Below the pieces are notes generated by a model that was given only the letters and a program-made list of their open reading frames with translations, did no database searches and was not told where the DNA came from. From Actinocatenispora sera (GTDB lineage: Bacteria; Actinomycetota; Actinomycetes; Mycobacteriales; Micromonosporaceae): a stretch of DNA of 64,000 bases. Numbering within the stretch: the stretch's first letter is position 1; every line of letters begins with the position of its first letter. The DNA is taken from contig NZ_AP023354.1 in the NCBI RefSeq assembly GCF_018324685.1, positions 4,712,001 through 4,776,000 on the forward strand, written 5' to 3'. Position numbers and translations under genes: made by a program. This document shows, one piece after another, positions 53,496 through 60,981 of this stretch.

Positions 53496-54935
53496 ATGCG
53501 CGTGCTCGGAATCGACTTCGGCACGTCGAACACGGTGGCCATGCTCCGAATGCCCGATGGGCGGGTTCGGCCACTGTTGTTCGACGGGTCACCGCTGCTG
53601 CCTTCCTCGGTGTACCTGGCCCCCGATGGCCGGATGCTGGTGGGGCGGGACGCGGAGCGTAACGCCCGGGTCGACCCCACCCGGTTCGAGCCGAACCCGA
53701 AGCGCCGCATCGACGACGGCACGGTGTTCCTGGGCGACCAGGAGATCCCGGTGCCGCGGGTGATCGCCTACGTGCTGGAGCAGGTGATCACCGAGGCCCG
53801 CCGGCAGATCGGCGGGATGCCCGAGCAGCTGCGGATGACCCACCCGGCCCGGTGGGGGGAGCGGCGCCGCAGCCTGCTGGTGGAGGGTGCCCGGCTGGCC
53901 GGGCTGCCCCGGCCGCAGCTGATCGCCGAGCCGGTCGGCGCCGCGTCCTACTTCACCGCCGTGCTGGGCACCGCGGTGCCGGTGGGCCGGTCGCTGGCCA
54001 TCTACGACCTGGGCGGCGGCACGTTCGACGCCACCGTGGTGCGGCGCACCCAGTCCGGCTTCGAGGTGCTGGCCGAGGAGGGGCTGCCCGATGTCGGCGG
54101 CCTCGACTTCGACCACGCGATCATCGAGCACCTCGGCAAGACGTACTCGCAGTCGCATCCCGACCTGTGGGCCCGGCTGATCAACCCGCGCGAGTCCGGC
54201 GACCGCCGCTACCGCCGGATGCTGTACGAGGACGTGCGCGGCGCCAAGGAGATGCTCTCGCGCACCTCCAGTTCCGACATCCACCTGCCGGCGCTGGAGG
54301 TGGATGCGCACATCACCCGCGAGGAGCTGGAGTCGCTGATCCGCCCGCACCTGGAGCGGACGGTCGAGTGCCTGCAGCGCACCATCTCCGAGGCCCGGCT
54401 GACGCCCCGGGACCTGGTCGGCATCTTCCTGGTCGGCGGGTCCAGCCGGATCCCGCTGGCCGGCCACCTGGTGCACACCACCCTGGGGGTGGCGCCGACC
54501 GCGCTGGAGCAGCCGGAAACGGTCGTGGTGGAGGGCTCGCTCGCCGTGGGCGGCCCGCCCAACCAGCGGCCGGCGATCCCGCCGCGGCCGGTGCAACCGC
54601 AGCACCGGCCGCCGGTGCGTCCGGCCCCGGCCGGCAACCGGCCACCGGCCCGGCCGGTGATCCCGAGCCCGCCGCGGCCGGCACCGACACCGGCGCCCCG
54701 GCCACCGGTGCAGCAGCCCGGCCCGCGTCCGCCGCAGCCGGCACAGCTGCGACCCGCTGCCGCGCCGATGGCGGCGCCGCAACGGCCGATGCCGGCGGCG
54801 CCCGCCCCGGCCGCGGCCGACGACGGCTCCGGCCGCAACTGGTACCAGGAGCCGGCGGTGGTCGGCACCCTGGTGGTGGCGGTCGTGCTGGTGCTGGCGT
54901 TCGTGGGCCTGCTGGTCTACGCGGTCGCCCGCTGA
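53496..54935 (+). CDS. Tail-anchored Hsp70-family ATPase lacking the substrate-binding domain
   Basis: A 479-residue actin-fold protein; ATG 53496 follows GGAGGGA. Residues 1-350 form an Hsp70 nucleotide-binding domain: phosphate 1 GIDFGTSNTVAM, phosphate 2 IYDLGGGTFDATVV (about 169-182), and the adenosine motif FLVGGSSRIP (311-320). In place of the peptide-binding domain there is a Pro-rich linker (352-440) and one hydrophobic helix at 455-477 that ends three residues from the C-terminus, so the ATPase faces the cytoplasm from a tail anchor. Two dynamin-like genes and a GrpE-like gene lie 4-6 kb away. It may act as a nucleotide switch at the membrane rather than as a folding chaperone. Confidence 0.9.
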   Translation: MRVLGIDFGTSNTVAMLRMPDGRVRPLLFDGSPLLPSSVYLAPDGRMLVGRDAERNARVDPTRFEPNPKRRIDDGTVFLGDQEIPVPRVIAYVLEQVITEARRQIGGMPEQLRMTHPARWGERRRSLLVEGARLAGLPRPQLIAEPVGAASYFTAVLGTAVPVGRSLAIYDLGGGTFDATVVRRTQSGFEVLAEEGLPDVGGLDFDHAIIEHLGKTYSQSHPDLWARLINPRESGDRRYRRMLYEDVRGAKEMLSRTSSSDIHLPALEVDAHITREELESLIRPHLERTVECLQRTISEARLTPRDLVGIFLVGGSSRIPLAGHLVHTTLGVAPTALEQPETVVVEGSLAVGGPPNQRPAIPPRPVQPQHRPPVRPAPAGNRPPARPVIPSPPRPAPTPAPRPPVQQPGPRPPQPAQLRPAAAPMAAPQRPMPAAPAPAAADDGSGRNWYQEPAVVGTLVVAVVLVLAFVGLLVYAVAR

Positions 54936-54948
54936 CCGGACCGGATCA

Positions 54949-54973
54949 CGGTGCCGGCAGCACGCCGGCACCG
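54949..54973. terminator. Perfect 10-bp hairpin between convergent genes
   Basis: CGGTGCCGGC, a five-base loop and its exact complement lie 13 nt after the Hsp70-like stop and 14 nt from the SDR stop on the other strand. Confidence 0.65.
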
Positions 54974-54987
54974 CGACCCTTCCGGCG

Positions 54988-55752
54988 CTACCAGGGCAGC
55001 GGGCCCTCCGCGCTGAAGAACCCGCCGGTCGGGCCGTCCGCACCGAGGGTGGCCAGCCGCACCACTACCGCGGCGCCCTGTTCCGGGGTGAGCACGCCGC
55101 TGTGGCCGTTGATGTCGGTGTCGACGTACCCCGGGGCTGCGGCGTTGACCAGGATGTTCTCCGCACGCAGCTCGTTGGCGTACTGGAGGGTCAGCGCGTT
55201 GAGCGCCGTCTTGGACGGCGAGTAGGCCGCCGACAGCAGGCTCGACATCGGCCCGTCGACCTCGGCGGTCAGCGCCAGCGACGCCGAGTGGCTGGAGACG
55301 TTGACGATCCGGGCGGCGGGGGATCGGCGCAGCAGCGGCAGTACGGCGTTGGTCACCCTGAGCACCGCGAACACGTTGGTGTCGAACACCTCCCGTACCA
55401 GGTCCACGTCGACGGCGCTGGGGACGCGGTCGAGGGCGTCCGGGGGTGCCGCCTGGCCCGACCCGGTGATGCCGGCGTTGTTGACCAGTACGTCCAGCCG
55501 GCCGAGATGCTCGTCGATCCAGCTCGCGGCCGCCCGGACGGTGGCCTGGTCCGTGACGTCCAGCTCGACCGCGTGGGCGTCGCCGCCGACGGCGCGGATC
55601 GCCGCTGCGGCCTCACCACCGCGCCGCGGGTCGCGGGCGCCGACCACGACGCGGAACCCCGCCGCGGCCAGGCCCGTGGCGGCCGCCCGGCCGATCCCCT
55701 TGTTCGCCCCGGTGACCAGTGCCACCCGGCGTTGTTTCGCTTGCTTGTCCAT
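54988..55752 (-). CDS. Short-chain dehydrogenase/reductase
   Basis: A 254-residue classical SDR from ATG 55752. The cofactor loop is TGANKGIG, NNAG follows in VLVNNAGITG, and the catalytic Ser-Tyr-Lys are in NVSSHSAS and YSPSKTALN. The SPSKTALNALT and GYVDTDINGH blocks suggest the carbonyl-reductase-like group. It is the last minus-strand gene before the Hsp70-like gene and lies 266 nt beyond the acidic protein gene, so it may or may not belong to that operon. Substrate unknown. Confidence 0.92.
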   Translation of the reverse strand: MDKQAKQRRVALVTGANKGIGRAAATGLAAAGFRVVVGARDPRRGGEAAAAIRAVGGDAHAVELDVTDQATVRAAASWIDEHLGRLDVLVNNAGITGSGQAAPPDALDRVPSAVDVDLVREVFDTNVFAVLRVTNAVLPLLRRSPAARIVNVSSHSASLALTAEVDGPMSSLLSAAYSPSKTALNALTLQYANELRAENILVNAAAPGYVDTDINGHSGVLTPEQGAAVVVRLATLGADGPTGGFFSAEGPLPW

Positions 55753-56018
55753 GAACTGGATGCCCTTCCGTGCGGCTGACACGTCGCGGGCCGCGATGCC
55801 GGCCCGCGCTCATGCAGATGCCGGTACCGCCGGGCCCGTGACAGCGCAGGCGCGTGGCGCGCGTCACCGAATGGCATCCACCCGGCAGCGGCGTCGCTGA
55901 CCTGGCTCGCGCCGCAGCGACATGCTGGCTCAGCATTCGGAGTGATCGTGATGCACACTCCAGAGCCGGCTCGACTGCGGATGCCGCGGGTGGGCCGGAT
56001 GAGCGTCGGCTGGGCGGG

Positions 56019-56684
56019 TCAGCTGCCGGGGGCCCAGAAGCGGGCCAGCGAGCTCGTCGCCGGATCGTCCGAGCCGGCGAGCGCCTGCCACGGGTCGACG
56101 CCCTCGGGCGCCGACTGGCCGTCGTAGTCGAACAGGTCGTCGGGCGAGCCACTCGGCTGCGCAGCCGCCTCGCCGGGGCCCTGGACGGACAGGTCGTGCT
56201 GCTCGCCGAGCACGGCGGGATCGCTCCACGGGAAGCCGTCCACCGGCTCCGGCGGTTCACCGATCTCCAGCTGCGGGGGGAACACGTCCTCGGCGGCCCA
56301 GTCCGGGTCGTCGCCGACCAGGTCGAGATCCGGGTCGGTGCCGGGCACCGGGTCGGGGTCGAGCGCGGGCGCCTGCTGATCGTCCTCGTCGACGTCGCTG
56401 AACGCGTCGGCTTCGTGCCCGTCGGTCGCGTCGCCGTCGGACAGCTCGCCGTACTCCAACCCGAGGTCGTCGCCGTCGTGCGAGCCGGCGTCGGGATCGA
56501 GGTCCAGTTCGTGCCCGTCGGTGTCGAGGTGCTCGTCGCCGTACCCGTCGTGGTCGCCGAGCCCGTCGCCGTCCAGCCCACCGGTGAGCCCGTCACCGGC
56601 GTCGGTGTGGTCGGCCCCGTACCCGTCGTCGGCGCCGGTGTCGTGGTCGCCGTACTCGTCGATCGGCCCGCCGTGCTCGTCCAT
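56019..56684 (-). CDS. Asp/Gly/His-rich acidic protein, last gene of the dynamin operon
   Basis: A 221-residue protein beginning seven bases after the natural dynamin stop. The first 110 residues are almost only Asp, Gly, Glu, His, Tyr and Thr in DGDG/GDHDG-like runs, then a Pro-rich acidic part with short conserved-looking segments (FPWSDPAVLGE, DDLFDYDG, SSLARFWAPGS). No TM segment or signal peptide. Codon positions are regular, with GAC/GGC throughout, which supports translation. It may be a disordered metal- or protein-binding adaptor for the dynamins; iniB of mycobacteria also encodes a low-complexity partner, but no homology is claimed. Confidence 0.75.
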   Translation of the reverse strand: MDEHGGPIDEYGDHDTGADDGYGADHTDAGDGLTGGLDGDGLGDHDGYGDEHLDTDGHELDLDPDAGSHDGDDLGLEYGELSDGDATDGHEADAFSDVDEDDQQAPALDPDPVPGTDPDLDLVGDDPDWAAEDVFPPQLEIGEPPEPVDGFPWSDPAVLGEQHDLSVQGPGEAAAQPSGSPDDLFDYDGQSAPEGVDPWQALAGSDDPATSSLARFWAPGS

Positions 56685-56690
56685 GGCCGA

Positions 56691-58567
56691 CTATCCCCCT
56701 GCGTGTCCGACGGGGCCGCCGGCGCGATTCCTCGCGCCTTGATCAGCACCTCGTCGAGTTGTTTGATCCGGGCCCGCAGCTGCTCGCGCTCCTTCTGCAG
56801 GTCGGCACGCTTCTTCTGCCGGCTGTTCTTGTCCTCGACCATCGTCTTGTCGATCTCGGCGATCTGCCCGTCGAGTTGCTTGAGCCGCCGCTCGATCGCC
56901 TCGTCCAACGCCAGTGTCAGGGCGTACTGCAAGTCGGTGAAGCGGGTCGCGATCTCGTCCGACAGCGCCGCCCGGGACTCGCCCAGTACCTCGCGCAGCC
57001 ACACCTTCGCCTGCGAGCGGTTGGCCTGCACCTTGCGCCGCCACATCATGAACGCGCCGGCCGCCAGGCCGATGCCGACGCCGACGACCGGCACCACGAT
57101 GCCGCCGGCCAGGGCGGACGCGCCGAGGGTGGCACCGCCGGCGCTGGCCAGCGAGTACAGCCCGCGGCCGGTGCTGAACGCGGACATCACCACGAGCGAC
57201 TGGTCGCCGGAGCCCTCCTTCTGCGGCTTGGCGGTCATCGCGGTGCGCAGCTTGGCGTTGAGCCGGCGCAGCACGTAGTTGAGCTCCTGCGGGCTGAACA
57301 CGCTGGCAAGGATGCGCTGGCCGATGACCCGGAACCGGTGCTCCAGGTCGGCCGACAGCCGGATCGACACCGCGTACAGCGCGCGGTCCACCTCGTACGG
57401 CAGCTTCTTGATGTCGCCGCCGGAGCCCTTCTCGATGGTCTTGCCGAAGTCGTCCTGCAGCTGGGTGATGTACTTGCGCAGCCGAGACTGGGCGTCCACC
57501 CGGGCCCGCTGGGTCTCGGTGTTGAGCGCCAGCGACCACTGTTTGGTCTCCGAGCGCTTGCGCGAGTTGACCTTCTGCCGCTCCTGTTTGAGCCGCTCGA
57601 GCAGCGCCGGGTCCGGGTCGGCGGACTTCATCCGGTCGCCCACCCCCAGGTCGAGCCGGACGAACTCGGTACGCACGGCGCGCAGCGTGTTGGCCGTCTT
57701 GAGCGCGGTGCCCTTGGCGGCCAGGCCGATCAGCCCGTGCTGCAGTTCGGCGACCCGGGACTCCTTGACGATCTCGGCCGCGGCGTCGGCCGGCATCTGC
57801 AGCGCCAGCTCGGCCAGCCTGGACGACACCGGGAAGAACGGCGCCGTGGCGAACCGCGGCGCGTGCGCGCGCAGCAGCGACCGGTCGTCGTCCATGATGG
57901 TCCGCCAGCCCGGGTACGCGTCGACCTTGGTCAGCGCGAACAGCACCATGTTGACCCGCTTGCTGGCCTCGATCAGGAAGTTCAGCTCGGGCCGGGAGAA
58001 CGGCGCGGACGCGTCGACCACGAACAGCAGCGCGGTCGCCCGTTCCACCGCGTCCAGCGCCACCTCGGCGTGCAGCGAGTCCAGGCCGCCGACGCCGGGG
58101 GTGTCCAGCAGCGACGCGTACTGCAGCATCGGTGCGGGGTGGAAGATCTCCAGCCGGCGCGGCGGCCGAACCCCCTCGGGCAGCCGGCCGAGCACCGTGC
58201 CGTAGTCGCGGATGTCCTCGATGCGCACCGGGATCGGGTCCTCCCGGCCCGGGATGTAGGCCTGCGCGGCGGGCTGCGCGCCGTGCACGAACTCCAGGTA
58301 CGAGCTGGTGGCGACGGCGGCGTCGACCGGGGACAGGTTCGGCACCCCGATCAGCGCGTTGGTCAGCGAGCTCTTGCCGCGCTTGGTCTCGCCGACCACC
58401 ACGATGCTGGGCACGGTCTGCTCGCGGCGGCGCAGCACGTCCAGGTCGGACGCGGCGTCGGGGTCGATGCGGCGCAGGTGTGCCAGGCCGGCATCGACGG
58501 CACCGCGCAGCATCTTCTCCAGGGCGGCGGTGTTCGCGGCCTGGTTGGTCTTGGCCGGTGCGCTCAC
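56691..58567 (-). CDS. Membrane-remodelling dynamin-like GTPase (IniA-like), frame broken at the last codons
   Basis: GTG 58567 overlaps the GrpE-like stop (GTGA). The GTPase domain has G1 GETKRGKSS (59-67), G3 LLDTPGVGG and G4 ALTKVDAYPG. A helical stalk follows, then a hydrophobic hairpin (GASALAGGIVVPVVGVGIGLAAGAF, in two parts) for membrane insertion, and a C-terminal coiled coil (KTMVEDKNSRQKKRADLQKERE). The size, near 625 residues, fits bacterial dynamins of the IniA/DynA kind. In the given sequence the frame has no stop here: it would read on to 55613. One more base in the C5 run at 56695-56699 gives a stop at 56691-56693, just before the next start. Confidence 0.88.
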
Positions 58568-59229
58568 TGCCGTCCCTCTTCCTTGTAGACGGTGACCACG
58601 GGGGCGCGCAGCACGACGCCGCGGTCGACGTAGCCGGGTACCTCGACCGCGGCGATGGTGCCGGCCAGCGCCGGGTCGGTGGTGGGGGTGGCGCCGCCGG
58701 CCTCGTGGTGCGCCGGGTCGAACCGCACCCCGACCGGCGCGACGGTGCTGACGCCGACCTCCTGCAGGGAGCGGCCGAGCACGTCGGCGATCGCCTTGCT
58801 GGTGGCACGGTCGCGCACGTACACGCAGGTCTGGATCAGGCTGCCGCGCTCGGTCTCGGCCTGCTCGGCGCGCTGGGCGAGCCCCGGGTCGGCGCCGGCG
58901 GCGGGCGGCGCCGAGGTGACCGTGGCGAGCTTCGCGCCGTCGCGGCGCGCGGCGAGCAGCAGCACCACGGCGACGCCGCCGGCCAGCCCGGCGCCGACGA
59001 AGCCGACCGCGGCGGTCTGCACCGAGAAGCTGGCGTCGCAGGCGGCGCTGCGGCCGATCACCCCGCGGCCGTCGGCGCTGCCCGGCGCGGAGCCGTCGGC
59101 CGGGGTGGTCTGCACCTGCAGGGTGCACGTCCCGGTCTTGGCACCGACCCAGCCGCCGACGAGGCCGGTGAGCACGGCGACTATGGCGGCGACACCGGCG
59201 GCGATGACGCGGAGGTTGCTCGAGGACAT
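58564..59229 (-). CDS. Two-TM protein with GrpE-like cytoplasmic domain
   Basis: A 221-residue protein; ATG 59229 has AAGGAG upstream. Two membrane helices (about 8-30 and 72-94) flank an outside loop with a Cys pair (35 and 64) that could form a disulfide. The C-terminal domain resembles the GrpE head: EVGVSTVAPVGVRFDPAHHEAGG, then PTTDPALAGTI and PGYVDRGVVLRAPVVTVY. This fits the GrpE signature F-D-P-x-x-H-x-A ... G-Y-x3-G-x2-L-R closely. It would be a membrane-bound nucleotide-exchange factor for the Hsp70-like ATPase nearby. It lies between the two dynamin genes and overlaps the second by four bases. Confidence 0.82.
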   Translation of the reverse strand: MSSSNLRVIAAGVAAIVAVLTGLVGGWVGAKTGTCTLQVQTTPADGSAPGSADGRGVIGRSAACDASFSVQTAAVGFVGAGLAGGVAVVLLLAARRDGAKLATVTSAPPAAGADPGLAQRAEQAETERGSLIQTCVYVRDRATSKAIADVLGRSLQEVGVSTVAPVGVRFDPAHHEAGGATPTTDPALAGTIAAVEVPGYVDRGVVLRAPVVTVYKEEGRQ

Positions 59230-59263
59230 GGGGGGCTCCTTTATCCAAAGCGCATCGCGCGAC

Positions 59264-60769
59264 TCAGGCGGGCTGACTCTTTCGCACCTGCTGGGAGAGC
59301 AGGAAGAAGCCGCGGTGGACGACGTGGGCGATCCGGGCCTGGGCGGGGCTGGCGCCGGCGACGGCGAACGCGCGCCACCGGGTCGCCGCCTCCAGCGCGG
59401 CCTTGGCGAGTTGCTCGACGGTGGCGCCGGACATGCCGAGGATCCAGTGCGGGTCGTCGGACAGCGCCAGCCGGGTCAGCTCGTTTTCCATCTCTTCGGG
59501 CAGGGCGACCGAGCCGGTGGTGACCTGCTGGGCGACGTCCAGCATCCGCAGCCGGTGGTACTCGGGCTGTTGCAGCACCCGTTCGACCGCGTCGCGCAGC
59601 AGTTCCCGGTCGGCGGGGCGCTCGGCGTGGCTGGCGATCTTCTCCAGGCTGGTCAGCGCCCAGCCGGCCTTGATCGCATCGGTGCGCCAACGGAAAGCCC
59701 GCTCCAGGGTGGAGCGCGCGCGGGGGAAGCCGGACGCCAGGAACAGCTGCTTGACCAGCTCGCCGGTCGCCAGCTTCGGGTTGGCGACGAACTGGGCGAC
59801 CGCGAACGACACGCCGTAGATGTCCAGCAGCCGCAGCAACCGTTCCCGCTGCGCCTTGGACACCGCGCAGTCGCGCGCGATGAACAGGTCGACGGAGGCC
59901 AGCAGCACCTGCCGTTCGGTGTCGGACATGCTCGCGATGGTGCGCAGCGCCTCGCAGTCGGCGGCGGTCAGCCGGCCGGCCTCGGTGGTCTCGGCGAGCA
60001 GCCCGATCACCGGGACCACGTCGGACACCACCCGGCGCAGCACCTCGCCCTGCTTGGTGGCCAGCGGTTCGGCCACCGGCCACGGGTCGCCGGTACCGGC
60101 GAGCTTGTCGACCTTGTTGAACAGCCCGAGCGAGTTGATCGGGTTGCTCGACAGCTTCGAGGACATCGACTGGAACGACTTGAGCGCCTGCAGGTCGTCC
60201 TCGCGGACCGACTGGGTGAACACGTACACGATCGCCTCGGCGCCGGACAGCGCGCCGGCGGAGTCGTCGTCGATGTCGTCGTCGATGGGCGCCTCGTTGA
60301 ACAGGAACCGGCGCGCCTCGTCGGAGATCGACGAGTTGGTCGACGACAGGCCGGGCGTGTCGACGACGGTGAGGTCCTCGAGCCGGTCGGAGGTGAGCGT
60401 GACGTCGACGAAGGCGACCTCGTCGCGGGGCACGCCCAGCTTCTGCGGGATCATGCCGGACTCGTCCAGCGGCAGGCTGGCCCGCGAGCCGTCCCGGCGT
60501 ACGACGTCGATCCGATCGGTGGTGCCGTACCGGAACTGGGTGACCAGCCGGGTGCACTCGCCGACCTCGGTGGGGGCCACCCGCCGCCCGATGAGCGAGT
60601 TGACCAGCGTCGACTTGCCCGACTTGAGCCGGCCGGCGATCGCCACCCGCAGCGGTTCGCTCAGGCGGCGCGAGATGTCGACCACCGCGGCCTGAGTACT
60701 GCCGGCCAGTCGCGGCCCGCACTCGCCGCACAGCGCCTGGACCCGGGAACTGAGGGGACCCGAACTCAT
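59264..60769 (-). CDS. Dynamin-like GTPase (IniC-like)
   Basis: A 501-residue GTPase; first gene of the operon. G1 is GRLKSGKST (46-54), G2 threonine is in GECTRLVTQF, G3 is VVDTPGLSSTNSSISD, and G4 is LFNKVDKL. The rest is helical stalk without clear TM helices, matching the shorter partner of bacterial dynamin pairs. Short acidic DDDIDDDSAG lies after G3. It probably assembles with the IniA-like protein encoded two genes downstream in membrane fission, repair or stress protection. Confidence 0.9.
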   Translation of the reverse strand: MSSGPLSSRVQALCGECGPRLAGSTQAAVVDISRRLSEPLRVAIAGRLKSGKSTLVNSLIGRRVAPTEVGECTRLVTQFRYGTTDRIDVVRRDGSRASLPLDESGMIPQKLGVPRDEVAFVDVTLTSDRLEDLTVVDTPGLSSTNSSISDEARRFLFNEAPIDDDIDDDSAGALSGAEAIVYVFTQSVREDDLQALKSFQSMSSKLSSNPINSLGLFNKVDKLAGTGDPWPVAEPLATKQGEVLRRVVSDVVPVIGLLAETTEAGRLTAADCEALRTIASMSDTERQVLLASVDLFIARDCAVSKAQRERLLRLLDIYGVSFAVAQFVANPKLATGELVKQLFLASGFPRARSTLERAFRWRTDAIKAGWALTSLEKIASHAERPADRELLRDAVERVLQQPEYHRLRMLDVAQQVTTGSVALPEEMENELTRLALSDDPHWILGMSGATVEQLAKAALEAATRWRAFAVAGASPAQARIAHVVHRGFFLLSQQVRKSQPA

Positions 60770-60981
60770 CGCAACACCCCGGAATCGCCATGTGTGACGA
60801 CTCGAACACGGTGTGCCGCGAAACCCTCGGCGCCGTCCATGTCGGTCATGGCCGGTGGTACCTCCTACTACTCTGGTGGCAGGCCTGGTGTGCGTGGCCG
60901 ACGCCTGCCGGCACTCACACTAGGCATATCCTCACCGACCTAGGATCCCGGATTCGTGCCAGCCCGCGGGGGGAGGCCCAC

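Noticed and set aside
55613-59248. A 1211-residue open frame suggesting a giant dynamin fusion
   Set aside because: Only the part from 58567 to about 56700 has dynamin character. The tail is the shadow of the acidic and SDR genes and results from the one-base deficit at 56695-56699.
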